A DNA stretch of 14,680 nt from Clostridia bacterium (lineage in GTDB: Bacteria > Bacillota > Clostridia > Oscillospirales > CAG-272): the NCBI GenBank assembly GCA_017612655.1, contig JAGAFM010000118.1, forward strand, positions 1-14,680. The letters are read 5' to 3'. The notes beneath the pieces were generated by a model that saw only the letters and a list, made by a program, of their open reading frames with translations, was not told the origin of the DNA and ran no database searches. Shown piece by piece: positions 5,885-13,732 of the stretch; the first letter of the stretch is position 1; every line of letters starts with the position of its first letter. The position numbers and the translations under genes were made by a program.

Positions 5885-7498
5885 ATGTTTGACCCTGTAA
5901 CTGCCTTGGTTGCTGGTTTGATTGGACTCGTAATCGGCGCTTTGGTCGGCTTCCTCGTCGGAGGAAAGCACGGAAACAAAGTCGGTTATTCCAAGGGCGT
6001 TGAAGAAGGAAAGCGTCTGGAAGCGGAGAACTTTGCGGAAGAAAAGAAGCAGGCAGAGTTTATCCTTGCGGAAAAGGCGCATATTCTGGAACAGGCGGCC
6101 AAGGAAGGCGAGTCGAAGAAAAAGGAAGCTCTGATCGAGGCGAAAGAGGAAATTCTTCGCAATAAAAACGAGGCAGATCATGAGATCAAGGAACGCCGCG
6201 GAGAAGTTGCGAGAATGGAAAGAAAGCTGGCTCAGAAAGAGGAATCTCTGGACAGAAAACACGAGGCAGCCGATCGCAGAGAAGAGACATTGAATCAGAA
6301 GATCCGCGAAAACGAAGAAGCAGCGGAAGCCCTGGAACAGCTGAGGAAGCAGGAAATGGCTGTTCTGGAGCGGATGGCTTCCCTCACTGCAGAACAGGCG
6401 AAGGACGAGCTGATCTCCCGGATTGAGGAAGAGGCCCGCCTGGATGCGGCAAAGCGGGTCATCGAAATCGAACAGCAAACAAGAGAAGAGTCGGAAGAAA
6501 AAGCGAAGAAGATTATCACAATGGCCGTTCAGCGCTATGCGCCGGAAGTCATTTCCGAGGCAACCGTCTCCGTCGTGGATCTTCCGAACGATGAGATGAA
6601 GGGACGGATTATCGGCCGGGAGGGCCGGAACATCCGCGCCATCGAGACAATGACGGGAGCAGACCTGATCATTGACGACATGCCCGAGACCATCACGATC
6701 TCGTGCTTTGATCCGATTCGGAGAGAGGTTGCCCGCGTTGCTCTCGAGAAACTGATCTCCGACGGAAGAATTCACCCCGCAAAAATCGAAGAGGCGGTGG
6801 AGAAGGCCCGGCATGAAGTGGACTCCATTATCAAACAGGCCGGAGAAAAGGCCGTATTCGAGGTGGGAATCCACGGAATCAACGCCGAACTGGTCCGCCT
6901 GCTCGGCAGACTGAAGTTCCGGACCAGCTACGGACAGAACGTTCTGATGCATTCGGTGGAAGTTGCCATGCTTTCCGGCATGATCGCCGACGAAATCGGA
7001 GCGGACACCGCGCTCGCCAAGCGGGCCGGTCTGCTGCACGACATCGGGAAGGCGCTCACGCAGGAAGTGGAAGGTTCCCACGTCCAGCTGGGTGTGGATA
7101 TCGCCAGAAAGTACAAGGAAAGCAAGGAAGTCATTCACGCCATCGAGGCGCACCACGGAGACGTGGAGCCCCAGACGCTGGTTGCCATGATCGTCGACGC
7201 TGCGGATGACCTGTCCGCGGCCCGCCCGGGAGCCAGAAGAGAAGACCTGGAAAGCTACATCAAACGGCTGGAACGGCTGGAGGAGATCGCAAATTCCTTC
7301 CCGGGCGTCGAGAAGTCTTACGCCATTCAGGCGGGCCGGGAGATCCGTATTATGGTGAAGCCGGAAGAAGTAACCGACGAGCGCATGGTGCTCGTGGCGA
7401 AGGATATCGTCCACAAGATCGAGGAAGAACTGGAGTATCCGGGTCAGATCAAGGTGACCATGATCCGGGAAAGCCGGGCTACCGACTTCGCGAAATAA
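5885..7498 (+). CDS. rny: Ribonuclease Y
   Basis: Membrane-anchored endoribonuclease that starts mRNA decay in Firmicutes and acts as a scaffold for degradation enzymes. Its 537 residues compare with about 520 in Bacillus subtilis. Residues about 5-27 form one N-terminal transmembrane segment rich in Gly and Val. A long charged coiled coil follows (about 35-215). A KH RNA-binding domain has GRIIGREGRNIRAIE, with the GxxG loop at 244-247. The HD domain has His356 and the LLHDIGKAL motif with His385-Asp386, which bind the catalytic metals. The C-terminal region ends in QIKVTMIRESRATDFAK. The ATG follows AAGGAGG by 8 bases. It has its own promoter and terminator and is followed by ymdB, the same order as in Bacillus. 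Confidence 0.98.
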   Translation: MFDPVTALVAGLIGLVIGALVGFLVGGKHGNKVGYSKGVEEGKRLEAENFAEEKKQAEFILAEKAHILEQAAKEGESKKKEALIEAKEEILRNKNEADHEIKERRGEVARMERKLAQKEESLDRKHEAADRREETLNQKIRENEEAAEALEQLRKQEMAVLERMASLTAEQAKDELISRIEEEARLDAAKRVIEIEQQTREESEEKAKKIITMAVQRYAPEVISEATVSVVDLPNDEMKGRIIGREGRNIRAIETMTGADLIIDDMPETITISCFDPIRREVARVALEKLISDGRIHPAKIEEAVEKARHEVDSIIKQAGEKAVFEVGIHGINAELVRLLGRLKFRTSYGQNVLMHSVEVAMLSGMIADEIGADTALAKRAGLLHDIGKALTQEVEGSHVQLGVDIARKYKESKEVIHAIEAHHGDVEPQTLVAMIVDAADDLSAARPGARREDLESYIKRLERLEEIANSFPGVEKSYAIQAGREIRIMVKPEEVTDERMVLVAKDIVHKIEEELEYPGQIKVTMIRESRATDFAK

Positions 7499-7564
7499 GC
7501 AACCTGTCCAACAGAAAAGGATTGAAGGCAAAACCGATGATTTCTAACCCCCGGCAGAGGATGC

Positions 7565-7614
7565 GGTCCGAGCGGGAGTCAGAAACACTCGGCCGGAGCC
7601 CTCGGTCCTTTTTT
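7565..7614 (+). terminator. Intrinsic terminator after rny
   Basis: GGTCCGAG (7565-7572) pairs with CTCGGTCC (7601-7608) apart from one U-U mismatch. An inner GAGT/ACTC stem supports it, and TTTTTT (7609-7614) follows. It lies between rny and ymdB, so ymdB depends on partial readthrough or on a promoter I cannot identify in 7615-7679. Confidence 0.8.
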
Positions 7615-7679
7615 CGCGGTCCCCTGCACGAATCCCGGGAGAGTTTTCCGGACAACCGTTTCATGAGGAGGAATCTGAT

Positions 7680-8471
7680 TTGAACTATCGAATCCTTGCT
7701 ATCGGGGATATCGTCGGATACGGGGCGGTGGAGTGCCTGAAGCGGCAGCTTTGGACGATTCGCCGGGAGTTCGGCGTTGATTTCGTCGTGGCAAACGGAG
7801 AAAACGCCGCGGAAGGGAACGGTCTGGATGCCGATTCCGCCAAGACGCTTCTCATGGCTGGAGTGGATGTCCTCACGACCGGAAATCACGTCTGGAAGAA
7901 GAACGATCTTCATACGGTCCTCCGTTCCGGCGATCCGGTTCTCCGTCCCGCTAATTATCCTTCCAAATGTCCCGGAACCGGATCGATCATCCGGACGGTA
8001 AACGGATACCGGGTTCTGGTCATCAACATTCAGGGCACCACGTTTATGGAAGCGCTCGACAATCCTTTTGATACGCTGGAAAAGGTTCTGGAATGGGAAA
8101 AGGGGCGCTATGACTTTTCCGTACTGGACGTCCACGCGGAGGCAACAGGAGAGAAACAGGCCATTGCGCACTGTTTCGACGGCCGGATCTCCGTGGTGTT
8201 CGGAACCCATACACATGTTCAGACAGCCGATGCGCAAATCCTTCCGGGCGGAACCGGCTATCTGACGGATATCGGGATGACAGGACCGACCGACGGGATT
8301 CTCGGGATCAGAAAAGAGGTCATTATTGACCGTCTCCGCATGAAAATGCCGTCCCGCTTTACCGTGGCGGAAGGCAGTATCGTTCTCTGCGGTGCCTGCT
8401 TTACGGTGGACCCGGATTCCGGCCGCTGTCTGGAATGCGTCCCGGTCAGAAGAGAGCTGGGCACGCCGTGA
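7680..8471 (+). CDS. ymdB: YmdB-type metallophosphoesterase (cyclic nucleotide phosphodiesterase)
   Basis: A 263-residue binuclear-metal phosphoesterase of the YmdB family; the Bacillus enzyme hydrolyses cyclic nucleotides and influences biofilm and motility decisions. Metal ligands and catalytic residues are visible: Asp10 in IGDIVG, Glu41-Asn42 in ANGENAA, Asn69-His70 in TTGNHVW, His152 in DVHAEATGEKQ, and His177 and His179 in GTHTHVQTAD, followed by MTGPTDGILG. These sit two residues later than the numbering I recall for the Bacillus protein, where Glu39 is catalytic. The start is TTG, chosen because AGGAGG lies exactly 7 bases upstream and because it gives the family's usual N-terminus. 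It follows rny as in Bacillus and overlaps the next gene by GTGA. No signal peptide is present, so it is cytosolic. Confidence 0.95.
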   Translation: MNYRILAIGDIVGYGAVECLKRQLWTIRREFGVDFVVANGENAAEGNGLDADSAKTLLMAGVDVLTTGNHVWKKNDLHTVLRSGDPVLRPANYPSKCPGTGSIIRTVNGYRVLVINIQGTTFMEALDNPFDTLEKVLEWEKGRYDFSVLDVHAEATGEKQAIAHCFDGRISVVFGTHTHVQTADAQILPGGTGYLTDIGMTGPTDGILGIRKEVIIDRLRMKMPSRFTVAEGSIVLCGACFTVDPDSGRCLECVPVRRELGTP

Positions 8472-9124
8472 GGAAAACGATTCTCTTCGATATGGACGGA
8501 ACGGTTCTGGACACGCTGGACGATCTGACTGATGCGGTGAATTACGCGCTGTCTAAGAACGGACTGCCGGTCCGCAGCAGAGAGGAAGTCCGTTCCTTTC
8601 TGGGGAACGGGGAACGAATCCTGATCCTGCGCGCCGTTCCGGACGAAACACCTGAGGAGGTTTCCAAAACCGTTCAGACTGCTTTTCACGTTTACTACGA
8701 GGCGAACAGTTCCAGAAAAACCAGAGCCTATCCGGGGATTCCGGAAGCTTTGAGGAAACTCAGGCGGGCAGGATGTTCCCTCGGGGTTATTTCGAACAAA
8801 ACGGACGAAGCGGTTCGGGATCTGTGTTTTCGCTATTTCCCCGGCCTGTTTGATGTTTCCATCGGGGACAACGAGGCCCTTCGGCGCAAGAAACCCTTTC
8901 CGGACGGTGTCTTCGACGCCATGCGGTTCCTCGGATCGGCCCCGGAAGACTGCCTGTTCGTCGGAGACAGCGACGTGGATCTGAACACTGCGCGGAATGC
9001 AGGTCTTCCTTTTATCGGATGCGCATGGGGATTCCGCGGGCGGGCGTTTCTGGAGGCGAGCGGGGCAGAAGCGATTGCGGATGAGCCGGAAGACCTTCCG
9101 GACCGGATTCTGCGCTTTGAATGA
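8468..9124 (+). CDS. HAD-superfamily phosphatase, phosphoglycolate phosphatase-like
   Basis: A 218-residue haloacid dehalogenase-type hydrolase, subfamily IA, with an alpha-helical cap after motif I. Motif I is FDMDGTVLDT (nucleophile Asp8, acid/base Asp10), motif II is ISNK, motif III is KKPFPD, and motif IV is GDSDVD (Asp167, Asp171). It probably dephosphorylates a small metabolite; Gph-like and PpaX-like enzymes look alike, so the substrate is open. I chose GTG at 8468 because it forms the GTGA overlap with the ymdB stop codon and puts the nucleophile at residue 8. An upstream in-frame ATG at 8435 would add 11 residues inside ymdB without benefit. Translation is probably coupled to ymdB. 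No terminator follows, so it may read through into the next unit. Confidence 0.9.
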   Translation: MRKTILFDMDGTVLDTLDDLTDAVNYALSKNGLPVRSREEVRSFLGNGERILILRAVPDETPEEVSKTVQTAFHVYYEANSSRKTRAYPGIPEALRKLRRAGCSLGVISNKTDEAVRDLCFRYFPGLFDVSIGDNEALRRKKPFPDGVFDAMRFLGSAPEDCLFVGDSDVDLNTARNAGLPFIGCAWGFRGRAFLEASGAEAIADEPEDLPDRILRFE

Positions 9125-9142
9125 GTCTCCGGGAGAAAAGGG

Positions 9143-9171
9143 TTGCTTTTTCCGGGACAGTATGCTACAAT
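9143..9171 (+). promoter_or_regulatory. Promoter of the reductase-kinase-dehydratase unit, extended -10
   Basis: TTGCTT (9143-9148), 17-base spacer ending in TGC, then TACAAT (9166-9171). The predicted start near 9178 gives a leader of about 172 bases. Confidence 0.75.
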
Positions 9172-9177
9172 GATGAC

Positions 9178-9349
9178 TTGGAAGCGGGTGCTCGGTTCTT
9201 TTTTCGGCGTTTGCCGGAGAAAAAGCCGTCCGGGCGTCCGAAAATTTGACTTGAAAGCCGACAGCAGGCAGGAACGGATCAGCCCGCCCTGCCCGATTCT
9301 GATGCCGAAGGGAGAAAACCGGGGGGAATGCCCCCGGTCAGACAGCGAC
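9178..9349 (+). promoter_or_regulatory. Structured 5' leader before the aldo/keto reductase
   Basis: The leader contains a hairpin at 9198-9225 (CTTTTT/AAAAAG outer stem, CGGC/GCCG inner stem with GTTT loop) and a 7-bp all-GC hairpin at 9319-9337 that ends 12 bases before the reductase ATG. No clear Shine-Dalgarno sequence lies between that hairpin and the ATG. I do not recognise a known riboswitch. It may control translation or simply be a long leader. Confidence 0.4.
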
Positions 9350-10234
9350 ATGTTTCAATCGTTACAGGACAGTCTCGTTTTGAACAACGGAGTCCGGATT
9401 CCGTGCCTCGGATACGGAACCTGGCAGACTCCGGAGGGAGTGGCAAAAGAGGGAACGCTCGCTGCGCTCCGGGCGGGCTACCGTCTGATTGATTCCGCCT
9501 CCGGTTACGGAACGGAAGCCGACGTCGGGAGCGCGGTCCGCGAATCGGGAATCCCCAGGGAGGAGATTTTCGTAACCACAAAACACTGGATCGATTCCCG
9601 CGGCTATACCAAAACCATCGAGGCAGCGGAGACTTCTCTGAAGACGCTTGGCCTGGATTATATCGATCTGTACCTGATTCACTGGCCGTGCGTGAGCCGG
9701 ACCGCCGAGAAATGGAAGGAAATCAACGCCGGGACATGGCGCGGGTTCGAAAAACTGTACCGGGACGGAAAGATCCGTGCAATCGGAGTTTCCAACTTCC
9801 TTCCGGAGCACATCAAGGCTTTGGAAGAAACCGCAGAGATTCTTCCGTCGGTCAATCAGATTGAATTCCACCCTGGTTACGATCAGCCGGCCCTGGTGCA
9901 GTGGTGTCAGAACCACGGGATTGTAGTGGAGGCATGGTCTCCGCTTGGATGCGGAGCGGTCCTTTCCAATCCGATTCTTTCCGGTCTCTCGAAGAAATAC
10001 GGCAGGACGGAAGCTCAGATCTGTCTGCGCTACGCGCTGCAGAAAAACGTAATTCCTCTTTCCAAATCCACTCATGCCGACCGGATTGTCTCCAATGCGC
10101 AGATCTTTGATTTCGATATTACCGAAGATGACATGCTGACGATCGCGACCATGCCCCCGGTGGGATACAGCACTTACCACCCGGCGGAAGCCCCCGCCGA
10201 CAGCCTGTTCGGTGGAAGCCTGGACATCGACTGA
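9350..10234 (+). CDS. Aldo/keto reductase
   Basis: A 294-residue NADPH-dependent oxidoreductase with a TIM-barrel fold, length normal for the family. The catalytic tetrad is visible: Asp48 and Tyr53 (LIDSASGYGTE), Lys78 (VTTKHW) and His111 (LIHWP). Family signatures are LGYGTWQTP near the start, GLDYIDLYLIHWP, IRAIGVSNF, VNQIEFHPGYDQ, WSPLG and the cofactor-binding VIPLSKSTHADRI. The substrate cannot be told; relatives reduce a wide range of aldehydes and ketones. The ATG at 9350 gives the usual N-terminus (SLVLNNGVRIPCLGYGTW). The frame is open further upstream, but that part contains the promoter. Ribosome binding is unusual: no good Shine-Dalgarno is seen and a GC hairpin lies just upstream. 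The NahK-type kinase gene starts 35 bases downstream, probably in the same operon. Confidence 0.92.
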   Translation: MFQSLQDSLVLNNGVRIPCLGYGTWQTPEGVAKEGTLAALRAGYRLIDSASGYGTEADVGSAVRESGIPREEIFVTTKHWIDSRGYTKTIEAAETSLKTLGLDYIDLYLIHWPCVSRTAEKWKEINAGTWRGFEKLYRDGKIRAIGVSNFLPEHIKALEETAEILPSVNQIEFHPGYDQPALVQWCQNHGIVVEAWSPLGCGAVLSNPILSGLSKKYGRTEAQICLRYALQKNVIPLSKSTHADRIVSNAQIFDFDITEDDMLTIATMPPVGYSTYHPAEAPADSLFGGSLDID

Positions 10235-10269
10235 CCGGGCAAAACTCGGTGAAAGAAGGAGAAACGGAC

Positions 10270-11376
10270 ATGAGACTGTTTGATACGCTTTGTATGATCG
10301 GGTCCCGTTTTCAGTTGCCTGGAACCGTCTACTCGTTTGAGCAGATTACGCAGGGGAACATCAACTCCACCTACAAGGTCAGCTACCGGATGCCGGACAA
10401 GTCGATCAAATCCTATATGTTTCAGCGGCTGAACACCGTGGTGTTCAAAAATCCGCGGGAAATCATGAAGAACATCGACAACGTCACGACTTACATCCGG
10501 AAGAACTTTCCGAGCGAGACGGTGCTCCATTTTCACCACACGTCGGACGGCGACAACTTCTTTTTTGACGGAGACGGCTCTTTCTGGCGCGTGATGAATT
10601 ACATTGACTCCATCACCTTCAACGTCTGCGAGGATCTTTCGGTGATCGCGGCGACCGGAGAGGCGTTCGGACACTTCCAGATGCAGCTTTCCGGGTTCGA
10701 CGGATCTGTTCTCTACGAAACCATTCCGGATTTTCACAATACGAGAAAGCGGCTGGACACGTTCTTTTCCCATGTGACCGAAGATCCCTATTCCCGCGTC
10801 AACGACGCGACCGAGGAGATTGAGTATATTTCTTCCGTCCGCCTGAAGGCAGGCGAACTGTCGGACCGTTTTGCCAAGGGCGCTTTCCCGGTCCGCGTCA
10901 CCCACAACGACACGAAGTGCAACAATGTCCTGTTTGACCGTGTAACCAAACGCCCCATCGCGGTGATTGACCTGGATACTGTTATGCCCGGAATGTCGAT
11001 GGTGGATTTCGGTGACGCCGTTCGCTGCATTGCCAACACGGCGGATGAGGACGAACCCGATCTTTCCCGCGTCTTCTTCGACACGGCCAAGTTCCGTGCT
11101 TTCTGCAAGGGGTATATCGGTCAGGTCAAGGATGCTCTGACCGCGGACGAAATCGACAACATGGTGCTCGCCACCTTCACGATTACCGTGGAACTCGGAA
11201 TGCGTTTCCTGGATGACTACATCATGGGAGACACCTATTTCAAAACCGACTACCCCGAACACAACCTGGTCCGTGCGCGCTGCCAGCTCCACCTTGCCAA
11301 GGATATTCAAAAAAAGTCGGATGAGCTGAATTTCATTGTTCATGACGAACTGGAAAAGGCTAGGCAGGGGAGATGA
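10270..11376 (+). CDS. nahK: N-acetylhexosamine 1-kinase (NahK family)
   Basis: A 368-residue kinase of the aminoglycoside phosphotransferase fold, most like bifidobacterial NahK, which phosphorylates GlcNAc and GalNAc at C1 using ATP. Visible features: GNINSTY loop (29-35); MFQRLNTVVFKNP; FWRVMNYID (hinge region); catalytic THNDTKCNN (Thr211 to Asn219, base Asp214); metal-binding VIDLDTVMPG (Asp234); VDFGD; and the conserved tail GMRFLDDYIMGDTYFKTDYPEHNLVRARCQ. I chose ATG at 10270 because AGAAGGAG lies 8 bases upstream; an in-frame start at 10249 has no such site. The stop overlaps the next start (ATGA), so translation is coupled to the 4,6-dehydratase. GlcNAc-1-P or GalNAc-1-P made here could feed UDP-sugar synthesis for that enzyme. 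Family assignment is firm; sugar specificity is inferred. Confidence 0.88.
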   Translation: MRLFDTLCMIGSRFQLPGTVYSFEQITQGNINSTYKVSYRMPDKSIKSYMFQRLNTVVFKNPREIMKNIDNVTTYIRKNFPSETVLHFHHTSDGDNFFFDGDGSFWRVMNYIDSITFNVCEDLSVIAATGEAFGHFQMQLSGFDGSVLYETIPDFHNTRKRLDTFFSHVTEDPYSRVNDATEEIEYISSVRLKAGELSDRFAKGAFPVRVTHNDTKCNNVLFDRVTKRPIAVIDLDTVMPGMSMVDFGDAVRCIANTADEDEPDLSRVFFDTAKFRAFCKGYIGQVKDALTADEIDNMVLATFTITVELGMRFLDDYIMGDTYFKTDYPEHNLVRARCQLHLAKDIQKKSDELNFIVHDELEKARQGR

Positions 11377-13325
11377 ATCACAAGAAAACGGAAACCAGGC
11401 AAACCGTGCGGAAAGGGCTTCCCTCAAAAAGGACCGTTCTCCTCTTCCTGATGGACTGCCTCTGGATCCTGGCTGTTGAAACGGTCTGCTACGTTCTCGT
11501 CCGGGTTTTTCAGGGAGAGTACCGCTATTTTTCTCAGAATTCCCTGCTTCTGCTGCTCTGTTTGGCGGTCGCCCAGATTCTGTTTGGGATTTACCGGGTG
11601 GTCTGGAGATATCCGACCACCAAATCTTACCTGAAAATCGTTTTCGCGGACGGAATCGGCGGGTGCGTCGCTCTTCTGATCTCCTCGCTGACCGGCCCTT
11701 ATTTCGGCGGACCCTGGTTCTACCTTTCCGTGGCCGGCCTCAGCTGTATCATGATTCTTTCATCCCGGTTTGTCTACCGGCTCGTGTTCAAATCCATGAA
11801 CACGAAGGAAAGGGAGGAGTCGTACAAGCCTCATGTCAATGTCGCGGTTGCGGGGGCGGGTCAGCTCGGCGTTGCGCTGGTCAACGATCTTCTTTCCAAT
11901 CCCAAGGTGCTGTACAGGCCGAGGTTTTTCGTCGACACCAATCCGGACAAGATCGGGCTGAAAGTCTGTTCTCTTCCGGTGTACGCACCCGACGAAAACC
12001 TGAAGAATCTCATCCTGGAGTATGAGATTACCGAGGTGTTTATCGCCATTTCCTCCCTGAACAGCGAAGGTGCGGAAGCGCTTTACCGGAAATATACGGA
12101 ACTCGGATGCAAGGTCAAACTCTACGATTCCCCGATTCACGGCGACGACAATCCTCACCGGAACAAGCAGGTTCTGAGAGAGTTCCGGATCGAAGACCTT
12201 CTGTTCCGCGAGGAACAGACGTTCGGAGGAGAGACATTCCGGTTCTATGCGGGGAAGCGGATTCTGGTCACAGGAGGCGGCGGATCGATCGGATCCGAAC
12301 TCTGCAGACAGCTTGCCAAGTGCAATCCCGCCCAGCTGATCATCTTCGACATCTACGAGAACAACGCCTACGAAATTCAGCAGGAACTGATCCGGAAGTA
12401 CGGAGACAATCTCGATCTGAAGGTTGAGATCGGATCGGTTCGGGACGTCGCGAGACTGGAGTGCCTCTTCCGGAACTACCGTCCGGAAGTCGTATTCCAC
12501 GCGGCTGCCCACAAGCACGTCCCCCTGATGGAGCAGAGCAGCTGCGAAGCGATCAAGAACAATGTTTTCGGAACGTACAACGTGGCCAATGTCTCCGAAA
12601 AGTACGGCGTCTCGAAATTCGTGATGATCTCCACGGACAAGGCGGTGAACCCGACCAATATCATGGGTGCGTCCAAACGGCTCTGCGAGATGATCATCCT
12701 GTGCCGGAAAGACAGTGAAACAACCTTTACCGCGGTCCGGTTCGGAAACGTGCTCGGTTCCAACGGCTCAGTGATTCCGCTGTTCCGGAAGCAGATTGAG
12801 GAGGGCGGCCCGGTGACGGTTACGGACAAGCGGATCATCCGCTATTTCATGACCATTCCGGAGGCAAGCCAGCTGGTTCTGACGGCAGGCTTCTTTGCTC
12901 ACGCGGGCGAACTGTTTGTGCTGGATATGGGCAAGCCAGTCAAGATTTACGACCTGGCGGTCAACATGATCCGGCTGTCTGGATTCGAGCCCGACAAGGA
13001 CATCATGATCGAGGAAACCGGACTGCGTCCGGGAGAAAAACTCTACGAAGAGCTTTTAATGAGATCCGAGAACCTCGACAAAACCGCGAACAAGATGATT
13101 TTTGTGGAACGGGACGAGCCGATGTCCAGGGAATCGGTTGAGGAAAAGCTGGAAATCCTGAGAAAAGCTCTGGAGGACGGCGAGAATGAGCTCGCATCGG
13201 AAAAAATCCGCGATGCCATTATCGCGACCGTTCCGACTTTCCGGGATCCTTCGGTGATCAACCGGACGGCGGAACAGTCTGAGGAAATGAAATCCGTCGA
13301 CGGGGCGGGAGAGCAGAACGCCTGA
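11373..13325 (+). CDS. Membrane-bound UDP-HexNAc 4,6-dehydratase (WbpM/PglF/CapD type)
   Basis: A 650-residue polysaccharide biosynthesis protein of the long WbpM type. The N-terminus has four predicted membrane segments (about 20-46, 54-78, 88-108, 112-135), then a first Rossmann domain (VAVAGAGQLG, about 157-166), then the extended SDR domain with NAD-binding ILVTGGGGSIGSE (Gly301-Gly307). The catalytic stretch STDKAVNPTNIMGASKR (420-436) has Asp422-Lys423 and Met431 where classic SDRs have Tyr, followed by Lys435; that Met replacement marks the UDP-GlcNAc 4,6-dehydratases. VRFGNVLGSNGSVIPLF and TGLRPGEKLYEELL follow. The product would be a UDP-4-keto-6-deoxyhexose for surface glycans or protein glycosylation. 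Its ATG overlaps the kinase stop (ATGA) with AGGGG just upstream. A strong terminator ends the unit. The exact sugar and the downstream aminotransferase are not visible. Confidence 0.94.
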   Translation: MNHKKTETRQTVRKGLPSKRTVLLFLMDCLWILAVETVCYVLVRVFQGEYRYFSQNSLLLLLCLAVAQILFGIYRVVWRYPTTKSYLKIVFADGIGGCVALLISSLTGPYFGGPWFYLSVAGLSCIMILSSRFVYRLVFKSMNTKEREESYKPHVNVAVAGAGQLGVALVNDLLSNPKVLYRPRFFVDTNPDKIGLKVCSLPVYAPDENLKNLILEYEITEVFIAISSLNSEGAEALYRKYTELGCKVKLYDSPIHGDDNPHRNKQVLREFRIEDLLFREEQTFGGETFRFYAGKRILVTGGGGSIGSELCRQLAKCNPAQLIIFDIYENNAYEIQQELIRKYGDNLDLKVEIGSVRDVARLECLFRNYRPEVVFHAAAHKHVPLMEQSSCEAIKNNVFGTYNVANVSEKYGVSKFVMISTDKAVNPTNIMGASKRLCEMIILCRKDSETTFTAVRFGNVLGSNGSVIPLFRKQIEEGGPVTVTDKRIIRYFMTIPEASQLVLTAGFFAHAGELFVLDMGKPVKIYDLAVNMIRLSGFEPDKDIMIEETGLRPGEKLYEELLMRSENLDKTANKMIFVERDEPMSRESVEEKLEILRKALEDGENELASEKIRDAIIATVPTFRDPSVINRTAEQSEEMKSVDGAGEQNA

Positions 13326-13365
13326 CAGCCGGATTGCAGGAAAGAATCAGAAATCCCTTTTCGCG

Positions 13366-13394
13366 GGCCGGGGACGGTGTTCCCCGGCCGTTTT
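13366..13394 (+). terminator. Intrinsic terminator after the 4,6-dehydratase gene
   Basis: GGCCGGGGA (13366-13374), a 6-base loop, and TCCCCGGCC (13381-13389) form a perfect 9-bp stem, followed by GTTTT. It closes the unit that starts at 9143. Confidence 0.88.
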
Positions 13395-13428
13395 CTGCCT
13401 CCGTCCCGCCGGAATCCGCAAAAAAACC

Positions 13429-13457
13429 TTGACAAGGGACGAAAAATAGGGTACAAT
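13429..13457 (+). promoter_or_regulatory. Promoter of tRNA-Val
   Basis: Consensus TTGACA (13429-13434), 17-base spacer, TACAAT (13452-13457). The predicted start near 13464 is 8 bases before the tRNA. Confidence 0.88.
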
Positions 13458-13471
13458 AACGCAGGTTTTCC

Positions 13472-13545
13472 GGAGGCGTAGCTCAGTTGGTCAGAGCGCA
13501 CGGTTCACATCCGTGAGGTCATGGGTTCGAGCCCCCTCGTCTCCA
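13472..13545 (+). tRNA. tRNA-Val (anticodon CAC)
   Basis: A 74-base cloverleaf including the discriminator A. The acceptor GGAGGCG pairs with CGTCTCC (one G-U). The D arm is GCTC/GAGC, and the anticodon arm is CACGG-TTCACAT-CCGTG with anticodon CAC, which reads GTG. The T arm ATGGG-TTCGAGC-CCCCT has one T/C mismatch at its second pair. CCA is not encoded. Promoter and terminator are its own. Confidence 0.93.
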
Positions 13546-13553
13546 CTTGGATA

Positions 13554-13589
13554 GGATTGCTGAAAGTGTCCGGACAGCAGTCCTTTTTT
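13554..13589 (+). terminator. Intrinsic terminator after tRNA-Val
   Basis: GGATTGCTG (13554-13562) pairs with CAGCAGTCC (13575-13583) with one G-U pair. TTTTTT (13584-13589) follows. Confidence 0.85.
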
Positions 13590-13732
13590 GTTTTGCTGCC
13601 GCCGAACGAGCCGGGAATCGGCGACAGGAGAAGAGACAGGACGGAGAAACAGGAATGGAGCAGATGTGTCCAAAAATGAACGAAAGAGAGACATTTTTTC
13701 TGCCATTTTTTGTCTTTTTTTTTTCTTTTTCC

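Noticed and set aside
5764..5889. Short ORF in the rny leader that overlaps the rny start
   Set aside because: Its ATG is only a few bases after the predicted transcription start and has no ribosome binding site, and no conserved feature is visible.
5762..7531. 589-codon open frame on the minus strand opposite rny
   Set aside because: It spans rny entirely, has no family similarity and is full of Phe/Leu runs expected from the complement of the Glu/Lys-rich coiled coil. It is a reading-frame shadow.
8435..8467. Upstream ATG extension of the HAD phosphatase
   Set aside because: Adds 11 residues inside ymdB with no better ribosome binding site. GTG at 8468 gives the typical N-terminus and the GTGA coupling.
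9143..9349. N-terminal extension of the aldo/keto reductase
   Set aside because: The frame is open, but it would begin inside the promoter and the extension has no similarity to the family.
10174..11427. 417-codon minus-strand frame opposite the NahK-type kinase
   Set aside because: The plus strand matches NahK throughout; the minus frame crosses gene boundaries and lacks a start context.
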